The translations under genes were made by a program, and so were the position numbers. A stretch of 47,034 bases of DNA from the NCBI GenBank assembly GCA_902519075.1, contig CABYIO010000006.1:1-47034 (forward strand), written 5' to 3'. The DNA is from an uncultured Bacteroidota bacterium. GTDB taxonomy: Bacteria; Bacteroidota; Bacteroidia; Flavobacteriales; Flavobacteriaceae. Under the pieces are notes generated by a model, which made no database searches, was not told the origin of the DNA, and saw only the letters and a program-made list of their open reading frames with translations. Of the stretch, positions 8,348 through 16,589 are shown piece by piece (the first letter of the stretch is position 1; the number at the start of each line of letters is the position of its first letter).

Positions 8348-9783
8348 GCCGAATAATTGATTTTTAACAGATGCGGCCTTTCATCGTTAATTTTAATTAT
8401 TAGTTCACCAAAAAGAGTATTTGCCCAAGCAAACCATGATCTAAAGTAATTACTTGGATCATCTTTGTCGAATGCCTCATGCATAAAACCTGTCCCAGCA
8501 TGTGTGTTGACCAGCATCTTTAAGCACTTTTCAATTTCTTTATCATCTATACTTGTCATTGCTCTTAAAATAATGCCCATGGGCCAAATTTTATCTTTTC
8601 CTGTATGCGGACTAGCTTGACCCTCAGCAGCTTGACCTTTTAAGAAGTAAGGGTTGTAATCGCTAAGTAAAAATTTTCTGGTGTTTTGATATACTTTGTC
8701 ATTTACAAATTTAGAATCCAAATATGCAAGAGACATTAATGAAGGCACATTTGCATCATCCATATATAAATTGTTTCCAAAACCATCAATTTCATAAGAG
8801 TAAATTTTTCCAAAATTTAAATGTTCTTTAATCGCATATTTTTTTACAGCATCATCTAACTCAATAGACATCGACATGCATTTTTTAGAAAAAATTAAAT
8901 CAATTTTTTCATCTGAGTATATTTCCGAAAGCTGTTGCATTGAAATTGAAGCGAAAATATTTGAAGGAATTAAAAACGGATACATAGTTGCATCATCCGA
9001 TGGTCTAAACATAGAGCATATCATACCATTTGGTTTAAAAGGTCTTCCTGTTCCAGAAAATACAGGCGCATCTACCATTGCTGTACCATTTCTAATAAAT
9101 CTGTATGGAGATGTACCATCTTTTCTTTGCTCTGTTAAAAAGGTGTCATAAATGAGTTTTGAAGATTTTATCCATGTCTCATCAAAAATCGAATTATCTC
9201 CAGTTAACTTGTAATAATTATAACTCAATCTGATAACATAACAAAGAGAGTCAACTTCCCATTTCTGTTCATGAACCCCTGCTATTGGGGTTGGAATATC
9301 TTTGTTGTGAGCTGAAATCTTTGATAAATCTTTGTAAAAAGAATTTGCATAAGGATCCCTAATTACACATTTAGCTTGACGATTTATCAATCCTTTTATT
9401 AGATTTTTAATTTTTTCATCTTTTTTTACTAATGGTAGATATGGCCATACTTGAGCAGTGGAATCCCTTAGCCACATAGCATCAATATCTCCTGTAATAA
9501 TGAAAGTGTCAGGCTTACCGTCAATAACTTCATAGTCTACAGTCGTATCAATTGTATTAGGATAGCAATTTTCAAAAATCCAAGATAATTGTGAATCTTT
9601 TATCTGGGATTTAATAAAATTAATCTGATCTTCAACAGCTTTACTTATGTAAGTTCTTTTATTAATTGGCGGTCTATTTGAAATGTAAGTATCAAATCTT
9701 TTATTCTCACTACTTAATTTATTAAGCCCTGATAATCCTATTCCAGCTAGGCTGATATTTTTTATAAAACTTCTTCTTTTCAT
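8344..9783 (-). CDS. GH125-type metal-independent alpha-mannosidase
   Basis: A 479-residue protein with a Tat-like start (MKRRSFIKN followed by a hydrophobic stretch), so it is probably exported folded. The core matches GH125: TGDIDAMWLRDSTAQVWPYL near residue 100, MDDANVPSL and HTGTGFMHEAFD-like motifs (here NTHAGTGFMHEAFD). GH125 enzymes remove non-reducing alpha-1,6-linked mannose without a metal. A strong AGGGGA ribosome-binding sequence, uncommon in this genome, lies 5 bases before the ATG and supports the start. The gene is divergent from doxX (56 bases between) and overlaps the CotH gene by 4 bases at the 3' end. It borders the SusC/D locus and may serve it, although the other enzymes there are beta-glycanase-like. 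Confidence 0.87.
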   Translation of the reverse strand: MKRRSFIKNISLAGIGLSGLNKLSSENKRFDTYISNRPPINKRTYISKAVEDQINFIKSQIKDSQLSWIFENCYPNTIDTTVDYEVIDGKPDTFIITGDIDAMWLRDSTAQVWPYLPLVKKDEKIKNLIKGLINRQAKCVIRDPYANSFYKDLSKISAHNKDIPTPIAGVHEQKWEVDSLCYVIRLSYNYYKLTGDNSIFDETWIKSSKLIYDTFLTEQRKDGTSPYRFIRNGTAMVDAPVFSGTGRPFKPNGMICSMFRPSDDATMYPFLIPSNIFASISMQQLSEIYSDEKIDLIFSKKCMSMSIELDDAVKKYAIKEHLNFGKIYSYEIDGFGNNLYMDDANVPSLMSLAYLDSKFVNDKVYQNTRKFLLSDYNPYFLKGQAAEGQASPHTGKDKIWPMGIILRAMTSIDDKEIEKCLKMLVNTHAGTGFMHEAFDKDDPSNYFRSWFAWANTLFGELIIKINDERPHLLKINYSA

Positions 9784-9808
9784 AAAATTCCCCTTTTTTA
9801 AATTTAAT

Positions 9809-9816
9809 TATCTTTG
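9809..9816 (+). promoter_or_regulatory. Candidate -7 element (TATCTTTG) for doxX-type gene
   Basis: TATCTTTG fits TAnnTTTG and lies 23 bases before the DoxX start, inside the 56-base divergent gap with GH125. No convincing -33 TTG is present at the expected spacing. Confidence 0.35.
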
Positions 9817-9839
9817 GCAATCTAAACAAATAATTAAAA

Positions 9840-10208
9840 ATGAATAATATAGCTTTATTAATATTGAGAGTTGTTTTTGCAGGTTCAATGCTTTATGGCC
9901 ATGGGCTCGGAAAGTTTAATAAATTAATTCAAGGAGATTTAAGTTTTGCTAACCCAATCGGGATAGGCGAGGGCCCAACTTTAATTCTTGCAGTTTTTTC
10001 AGAATTTTTAGCACCTATTTTTATAATTGTTGGATATAAGACTAAATTTTTTAGTTTTTTCACAGCTGCAACAATGTTTATAGCTGCGTTCGTAGTTCAC
10101 TGGGGGGATCCCTTTGGACGAGTTGAAAAAGCTTTATTGTTTTTAACTGTTTTTGTCATACTAATGATGACAGGCCCTGGAAAATATTCGATTGACAGAA
10201 AATTTTAA
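9840..10208 (+). CDS. DoxX-family integral membrane protein
   Basis: A 122-residue protein with four predicted membrane helices. It has the DoxX-like opening ALLILRVVFAGSMLYGHGLGK, the ILAVFSEFLAPIFIIVG helix and a final helix ending in MTGPGKYSIDR. DoxX-family proteins are inner-membrane subunits or partners of redox systems, and some act in detoxifying oxidative stress, but most members have no proven role. It sits between the GH125 gene (divergent) and SusC, separated from the latter by 160 bases, so it is probably its own transcript. There is no evident link to glycan uptake. Confidence 0.85.
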   Translation: MNNIALLILRVVFAGSMLYGHGLGKFNKLIQGDLSFANPIGIGEGPTLILAVFSEFLAPIFIIVGYKTKFFSFFTAATMFIAAFVVHWGDPFGRVEKALLFLTVFVILMMTGPGKYSIDRKF

Positions 10209-10368
10209 AATTTAGGCTTAGACATTAATAAATAACCAATTAATTTGTTATCAATTTTATAAATATTTTCGAATATTTTACATGTTTGATAAAATTTAAT
10301 ATTCTTTATTGATAAGATTTAAATTAGTCTTATTTTTGATCGATATTAAACTAAATCGATTTCTTAAA

Positions 10369-13300
10369 ATGAATCAAAGAAATATACTATTAGTATACAT
10401 GTTGTTGCTTTCATCAATAATTTATTCTCAGTCAATTCTTGTGAGCGGAATTGTTGTTGATGAAGGGGGGAATCCGCTTCCTGGAGTTACAGTATTAATT
10501 GAGGGTACAAATAGAGGAGCCTCAACTACTTTTGAAGGTACTTATGCTATTAAAGCTGATAATGAAAGTCAAAATATTCAGTTCTCCTACATTGGTTTTG
10601 AAACCCAGTCAATTTTAATTAGTAATCAGAAAAAAATTGATGTGATAATGATTGAGAGCCTTGAATCTCTGGAAGAAGTACAGGTTGTGGCTTTTCAAAA
10701 GCAAAAGAAAAATAGTGTAATTGGATCAATTAACACAATTAATCCGTCTGAGCTAAAAATCCCAACTTCTAATATTACTAATGCAATGGCAGGAAAACTG
10801 GCCGGAATGATTTCTTATCAAAGGTCTGGTGAACCTGGAGCAGACAATGCAGAATTTTTTATTAGGGGGGTTACTAGTTTTGGTTACGCCAATAACCCAC
10901 TTATTTTAATTGATGGTTTAGAAGTTACTACAAATGATTTAGCCAGAATTGAACCTGATAACATTGCTAGTTTCTCAATCATGAAAGATGCAACAGCTAC
11001 ATCTTTATATGGTGCGAGGGGAGCAAATGGAGTAATTTTAGTTACTACGAAGGAAGGTAAAAAAGGAAAGGCTAAAGTATCTTTTAGATATGAGAATTCA
11101 ATTTCTGCTCCTTCACAGACAAATGAATTTTTGGGTGGAGTTGATTACATGAACTTATATAATCGTGCAACAAGAACAAGAGATGCATCAGCACCTTTAA
11201 CTTACAGTATTTCAAAAATATATGGGACACTAAATGGCGGAGATCCAAATATTTATCCTAACGTTAATTGGTATAATGAGCTATTCAAGGATTATACGCT
11301 AAACAGAAAAGCCAACCTTAACGTAAATGGTGGTGGTGACATTGCTCAGTATTATCTTTCTGTCTCTCATAATAATGACACAGGATTATTAAAAGTTGAT
11401 CCGTTGAATAATTTTAATAATAATATTGATATTAAGCGCTCAAACCTTAGGGCTAATATCAATATAGATTTGACTAGTACCACAAAAATTGCTGTAAAGT
11501 TTTACTCATTATTTGAGAGGTATAATGGTCCATCAGTTTCTGCAAATGATATATTTGGATCGGTTATGCAGGCAAATCCTGCAAATTTTCCAAAATACTT
11601 TGCCTACGAAGATAATTTAGGATATAATCACACCCTATTTGGCAATAAAGGTAATGGTGGATTCCCTAATCCTTACGCTGACATGGTTAAGGGATATAAG
11701 GACAGATTTACAAATACAATCTTTTCTCAAGTGCAAATTGAGCAAGATCTTAAATTCATTACGGAAGGTTTAAAGTTTCGAGGTATGGCTTCTGTTAGAA
11801 CTTACACGATGAATGAAAATTCAAGAGATTACACTCCATTTTATTATGGAATGGCTGAGGTTGAAACTGATCAAGGAATTTTAAACTACTTGTATAGAAT
11901 TCAAGAGGGTACAGAATTTTTAAATAACCCAAGTGTAAATAACCTAGGTACTAGTAGGTTTTATTATGAATTTGTAACCGAGTATAACAGGAAATTTAAT
12001 GAACTTCATGATTTTGGTGGTCTTCTGGTATTTAATTTTAGTGAATCACTTAATACTATTGGTGGTAATAGTGCTTTTGCAACATTACCTTCTAGAAATA
12101 TGGGTTTATCAGGAAGATTTTCATACAACTATGATTCTAGGTATTTTACAGAATTTAATTTTGGTTACAATGGTTCTGAAAAATTTGCAAAGAATAACAG
12201 ATTTGGATTCTTCCCGTCAATTGGTTTAGGTTGGATTTTGTCTAATGAAAATTGGTTTAACGAAAATTTACCTGATGTGAATATGTTTAAATTAAAGCTT
12301 ACCCATGGTCTTGTTGGTAATGATGGAATTTCTAGTGCTGATGATAGGTTTTTTTACTTATCTGAGGTCAATTTACAAAGTGATAGCTATGGCTACACTT
12401 GGGGTTCAGATTTTAATAATTATTATCAAGGCTACGTAATAGACAGATATTCAAATCAAAATGTAACATGGGAAGTAGCTGAAAAAACAAATTATGGTTT
12501 GGAGTTAGGATTATTTAATTCTTTAAATTTCCAGATTGATTACTTCACCGAACATAGGTCGAAAATTTATATGTCTAGAGATTACATTCCTTCAACCATG
12601 GGGCTAACCACTACAATTAGCAGTAACCTGGGTGAAGTTAATTCAAAAGGAGTCGATTTATCCATTGACTATAACAAGGCTTTTGATTCTGGTTTAATTC
12701 TTTCAGGAAGAGGTAATTTCACCTATTCTACTAATGAAGTTTTAATTAATGGAGAGCCCGACTACACTTATGATTATTTAAGTAGAATTGGATATCCTGT
12801 TAATCAGGCATGGGGTCTTATTGCTGAGCGTTTATTTATCGATCAAGCCGATATTGATAATTCTCCAGAGCAGTTTAACGGATTTTCATCCTCTGCAAAT
12901 TCCTATATGCCGGGTGATATAAAGTATACAGATATAAATAATGATGGTGTTGTAAATGAACTTGATAGAGTGCCAATTGGAAAACCAACTGTCCCAGAAA
13001 TAGTTTATGGATTTGGTGTATCCGCTTCTTACAAAGGATATGATTTTTCTGTTTTCATGCAGGGAGTTGCAAGAACATCATTTTTTATAAACCCTAATGA
13101 TATATCACCATTTGTAAATGAAAGAAATGCCTTAAATGTAATAGCCGATAATCATTGGTCAATAAATAATCCAGATCCTAATGCTTTTTGGCCTAGACTT
13201 TCAACATACTCAATAGCTAATAATGAGCAGCAGTCAACATGGTGGCAGAGGGATGGAGATTTTTTAAGATTGAAAAATGTAGAAATCGGATACACATTTC

Positions 13301-13470
13301 CTGACAAGGGAACAGGTTTATTTTCTGGTTTAAACACAAGAATTTATTTTACTGGGCTCAATCTTTTGACATTCTCAAAATTTGATCTATGGGATACTGA
13401 AATGGGTGGCAACGGATTAGGATATCCCCCTCAAAAGGTTTATAATATTGGATTACAAGTTAATTTTTAA
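10369..13470 (+). CDS. SusC/RagA-type TonB-dependent outer-membrane transporter
   Basis: A protein of 1033 residues from the ATG at 10369. An in-frame TTG at 10309 would add 20 residues before the signal peptide and is rejected. The order is signal peptide (ending IIYSQ), carboxypeptidase-regulatory-like domain (VSGIVVDEGGNPLPGVTVLI), a variant TonB box (EEVQVVAFQKQKK), a plug domain (PLILIDGLEV, SLYGARGANGVILVTTKEG) and a 22-strand-type barrel ending in GLQVNF. SusC proteins import oligosaccharides across the outer membrane using TonB energy, with SusD as a lid. The stop overlaps the SusD start by one base (TAATG), the standard SusCD arrangement. The transported glycan is not identifiable; neighbouring GH5 and GH125 genes give conflicting hints. 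Confidence 0.93.
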   Translation: MNQRNILLVYMLLLSSIIYSQSILVSGIVVDEGGNPLPGVTVLIEGTNRGASTTFEGTYAIKADNESQNIQFSYIGFETQSILISNQKKIDVIMIESLESLEEVQVVAFQKQKKNSVIGSINTINPSELKIPTSNITNAMAGKLAGMISYQRSGEPGADNAEFFIRGVTSFGYANNPLILIDGLEVTTNDLARIEPDNIASFSIMKDATATSLYGARGANGVILVTTKEGKKGKAKVSFRYENSISAPSQTNEFLGGVDYMNLYNRATRTRDASAPLTYSISKIYGTLNGGDPNIYPNVNWYNELFKDYTLNRKANLNVNGGGDIAQYYLSVSHNNDTGLLKVDPLNNFNNNIDIKRSNLRANINIDLTSTTKIAVKFYSLFERYNGPSVSANDIFGSVMQANPANFPKYFAYEDNLGYNHTLFGNKGNGGFPNPYADMVKGYKDRFTNTIFSQVQIEQDLKFITEGLKFRGMASVRTYTMNENSRDYTPFYYGMAEVETDQGILNYLYRIQEGTEFLNNPSVNNLGTSRFYYEFVTEYNRKFNELHDFGGLLVFNFSESLNTIGGNSAFATLPSRNMGLSGRFSYNYDSRYFTEFNFGYNGSEKFAKNNRFGFFPSIGLGWILSNENWFNENLPDVNMFKLKLTHGLVGNDGISSADDRFFYLSEVNLQSDSYGYTWGSDFNNYYQGYVIDRYSNQNVTWEVAEKTNYGLELGLFNSLNFQIDYFTEHRSKIYMSRDYIPSTMGLTTTISSNLGEVNSKGVDLSIDYNKAFDSGLILSGRGNFTYSTNEVLINGEPDYTYDYLSRIGYPVNQAWGLIAERLFIDQADIDNSPEQFNGFSSSANSYMPGDIKYTDINNDGVVNELDRVPIGKPTVPEIVYGFGVSASYKGYDFSVFMQGVARTSFFINPNDISPFVNERNALNVIADNHWSINNPDPNAFWPRLSTYSIANNEQQSTWWQRDGDFLRLKNVEIGYTFPDKGTGLFSGLNTRIYFTGLNLLTFSKFDLWDTEMGGNGLGYPPQKVYNIGLQVNF

Positions 13471-15374
13471 TGAAAAATATGAATAAAAAAATTATAATTA
13501 TTGTTTTACTATTCGGAATGTTTAGTTGCGATGAATACTTAGATATTGTTCCGGATCAAACTCAGCAAATTGACTTATTATTTGAACGAAAAGAAGTTGC
13601 TTACACAGCTTTGGCAACTTGCTACGCTTATTTGCCAAAAAATGATGGGGTATATACCTCATTTATGATGATGAGTGATGAAGTAACAACACCAACTTCA
13701 AAAGAAACTGATGGAATAAGAATAATGAAAGGGCAGCAATCCGCCTCTAATCCAAAATTTGGATTATGGTCTGGGTGGTCAGATCAAGGTCCTTTGTGGG
13801 AAGGAATTAGGCATTGTAATGTTTTGATTAAAAATATATATAACGTCGTAGATATGACCGAGGAGGAGATGAACACCTGGGCGGCAGAAGCTAAGTTTCT
13901 TAAAGCATATTACCATTTTTTACTATTTACCTACTATGGGCCCATACCCATTGTAGATGAGAATTTACCTATTTCTGCTAGTGATACAGAAGTTAGGGTT
14001 AAAAGAAGAACAGTTGATGAGTCTGTAGCTTACATTGTTGAAACTATTGATGAAGCAATTGTTCATCTACCAGCTAGGGTTCTTAGCTCTAATGATTTAG
14101 GTAGAATTGATCAAGTTATTGCTAAGGCAATTAAATCTAGGGTTCTAACTTACGCAGCTAGCCCACTATTCAATGGAAATACTGAAATGTATTCTGGTTT
14201 TGTAAATGAGGAAGGAGAACATTTTTTTAATCAATCATATGATCAAAATAAGTGGGATTTAGCTAGGGATGCATCGCTGGAAGCTATTAGTGCTGCTCTT
14301 GAAAATGGAGTTAGTTTACACGAATTTACATCTACACCTCCAAATTATGAAGATGAGTATGAAGAGGAAGAATTTATACAGACATTATATGATTTAAAGT
14401 ATTCGATTGTAGATAAATGGAATTCGGAATTAATATGGGGTAATTCTAACCCAGTTCGAGACAATGATTGGTGGCAAATGCAGGCTGCATGTATGATGAA
14501 AAATCCAAATGCATCATCCGTTGAAGCAGCATGGCAATGGATTGCACCAACTTTAAGAATTGCTGAATTATTTTATTCCCAAAATGGATTACCTATTGAT
14601 GAGGATTTGACTTACGATTATCAAAATAGATATAATGTAATGTCTGTTGGAGGCTTACAAAACTTACAAGCTCAATACGGAGCGAGTACAGCTAAATTAA
14701 ATTTGGATAGAGAGCCAAGATTTTATTCATCACTTGGGTTTGATAGAGGTTATAATAGAACATGGGGAAATTTATGGCAATTAAGAATGAAAAAGGGAGA
14801 AAGTCATGGAAGAATTGCAAATTCAGATGATTACTTAATTACGGGTTATGCACTAAAAAAATTAGTTCATCCGGACTCTGAGGGAGATGGCTATTCAAAG
14901 ATTGTGACATATGCATGGCCAATGATAAGACTTTCAGAATTATATTTAAATTATGCTGAATCGATTAATGAGTCAACTGGACCAAGTTCTGATACATATA
15001 ATGCATTGAATGCTGTTAGACAGAGGGCTGGTATCCCAAATGTTGAAGATGCATGGAGCGACCCTTCGATTTCAGCTAATGTAAACAAGCATACAAACCA
15101 AGAAGGTTTAAGAGAAATTATTAGACAAGAACGTCTGATAGAACTATCTTTTGAAGGCAATAGATATAATGATCTTAGAAGATGGAAATTGGCTGATGAA
15201 TACTTTAACTCACCTATCTTTGGATGGTCAGTAGATGAAACAACAGTGAGTGGTTATTATAATATAACCCAGGTTGGTATAAGATCTTTTAATAATCCAA
15301 GAGATTATTTTCACCCTATAAGTATTAACGAAATAACAATTAATCCAAACCTGATTCAAAATCCTGGTTGGTAA
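13470..15374 (+). CDS. SusD/RagB-type surface glycan-binding lipoprotein
   Basis: A 634-residue lipoprotein with Cys20 after MFS and an acidic start (CDEYLDI), the kind of sequence that sends Bacteroidota lipoproteins to the cell surface. The TPR-like SusD fold shows in LWEGIRHCNVLIKNI, AEAKFLKAYYHFLLFTYYG and the C-terminal RLSELYLNYAE...REIIRQERLIELSFEGNRYNDLRRWKL region. SusD proteins bind glycan outside the cell and gate the paired SusC barrel. It is longer than the average SusD (about 500-550) with an acidic insert near residues 285-305. The gene begins within the SusC stop and is followed 12 bases later by a DUF4959-type lipoprotein. Confidence 0.93.
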   Translation: MKNMNKKIIIIVLLFGMFSCDEYLDIVPDQTQQIDLLFERKEVAYTALATCYAYLPKNDGVYTSFMMMSDEVTTPTSKETDGIRIMKGQQSASNPKFGLWSGWSDQGPLWEGIRHCNVLIKNIYNVVDMTEEEMNTWAAEAKFLKAYYHFLLFTYYGPIPIVDENLPISASDTEVRVKRRTVDESVAYIVETIDEAIVHLPARVLSSNDLGRIDQVIAKAIKSRVLTYAASPLFNGNTEMYSGFVNEEGEHFFNQSYDQNKWDLARDASLEAISAALENGVSLHEFTSTPPNYEDEYEEEEFIQTLYDLKYSIVDKWNSELIWGNSNPVRDNDWWQMQAACMMKNPNASSVEAAWQWIAPTLRIAELFYSQNGLPIDEDLTYDYQNRYNVMSVGGLQNLQAQYGASTAKLNLDREPRFYSSLGFDRGYNRTWGNLWQLRMKKGESHGRIANSDDYLITGYALKKLVHPDSEGDGYSKIVTYAWPMIRLSELYLNYAESINESTGPSSDTYNALNAVRQRAGIPNVEDAWSDPSISANVNKHTNQEGLREIIRQERLIELSFEGNRYNDLRRWKLADEYFNSPIFGWSVDETTVSGYYNITQVGIRSFNNPRDYFHPISINEITINPNLIQNPGW

Positions 15375-15386
15375 TATTAAAATAAT

Positions 15387-16586
15387 ATGAAAATAAACAA
15401 AATATTGACAATTTTATTATTCTCCTTTACTACTTTACTTGGTTGTAAGGATGACGAAAATCAAGATTCAACTCCGCCAGGAAGTTTAATAATTGAAAAT
15501 ATAACGCCTACAAATGGTGGAGGTATAATTTCATATATATTGCCTGACGATTCAGATATTTTATTCGTCAGAGCAGAGTATACTAATTCTCTGGGAGTTG
15601 ATGTATACCGAGTTTCTAGTTCACACAATAATTCAATTGAAATAGACGGTCTAAATCAAAATACACCAATACAGATAAGATTATTTGTTGTGGACGAAAA
15701 TGAGAATATGTCTCAGCCAGTTGAAGTAGAATTTACTCCACTACCTTCATTTATATTCTTGGTTCAGGAAAGTATTTCTTTCACACCTGATTTAGGCGGT
15801 GTTAAACTTGAATGGGAGAATGTTGCTGAAAAAACTGTTTATGTTCATTTGCATATTGTGAATGAAGGTGATGAAGAAATTAGAATATTATCTTCAAACA
15901 GCGCCACTGAAAGTGTTTTTGTGAGAGGGTTAGAATCAGTAGAAATGACTTTTTTGACCAAGGTTGAAGATTTTGATGGTAATATTACTGATTTAGAAGA
16001 AAAAGCTACATTAACCCCTTTATTTGAGGAAATGATTGATAAGTCCACATGGACTCTTATGAGTCAATTATCTGTGAATGGTAATGCATGGGAAGGAGAA
16101 ACAACAGCCTTTTGGGATGATATAGTTGATACTGCTGAAACTAATTCTGACAATAGTTATTTTATTATTTGGAGAGATCAAAATGGTGGTACCCTTGATT
16201 GGCCTCTTGATATTGTAATTAGCCTTAATAAAAATGTGAGAGTTCATAGATTCAAAGTATGGCAGAGAGCATTTTGGTATGGTGGTCCGACGGGCATCCC
16301 ATATTATTATCAAGAGGAAAATATGAGATCCTTTGACTTATATGCCAGTAACAATTCTGTTGACTGGACATTATTAGGCCAGTTTGATATTGGTGATCCA
16401 AGTGACGAGAATGGAAATATTCCACAAGATTTCATTGATGCTGCAGCTGATGGTCACGATTTTGATCTCGAAGGTGTCTCAGAAAAGTTTAGATATCTAA
16501 AGTTTTCAATCACATCAAATTATGGTAGTGACACATATGTTCATGGTTCTGAGATAACTCTGTGGGGATTGGATAATGTAGATTAA
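15387..16586 (+). CDS. DUF4959/DUF5000-type surface lipoprotein of the SusCD locus
   Basis: A 399-residue lipoprotein. Cys20 is followed by KDDE, a clear match to the Bacteroidota lipoprotein export signal for surface display. The order is a fibronectin-III-like DUF4959 module (about 32-120), a DUF5126-like module (about 123-215) and a C-terminal discoidin-like DUF5000 module (about 220-395, SFDLYASNNSVDWTLLGQF and FRYLKFSITSNYGSDTYVHGSEI). Such proteins follow SusD in many loci and are thought to be extra surface glycan-binding proteins. Only 12 bases separate it from SusD and 3 from the GH5 gene, so the four genes form one operon. Confidence 0.85.
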   Translation: MKINKILTILLFSFTTLLGCKDDENQDSTPPGSLIIENITPTNGGGIISYILPDDSDILFVRAEYTNSLGVDVYRVSSSHNNSIEIDGLNQNTPIQIRLFVVDENENMSQPVEVEFTPLPSFIFLVQESISFTPDLGGVKLEWENVAEKTVYVHLHIVNEGDEEIRILSSNSATESVFVRGLESVEMTFLTKVEDFDGNITDLEEKATLTPLFEEMIDKSTWTLMSQLSVNGNAWEGETTAFWDDIVDTAETNSDNSYFIIWRDQNGGTLDWPLDIVISLNKNVRVHRFKVWQRAFWYGGPTGIPYYYQEENMRSFDLYASNNSVDWTLLGQFDIGDPSDENGNIPQDFIDAAADGHDFDLEGVSEKFRYLKFSITSNYGSDTYVHGSEITLWGLDNVD

Positions 16587-16589
16587 TTT

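Noticed and set aside
8876-9151. 91-residue plus-strand frame inside the GH125 gene
   Set aside because: It is antisense to clear GH125 coding motifs and has no family features.
10309-10368. TTG start extending SusC by 20 residues
   Set aside because: The signal peptide begins at the ATG at 10369, and the extra residues would precede it without purpose.
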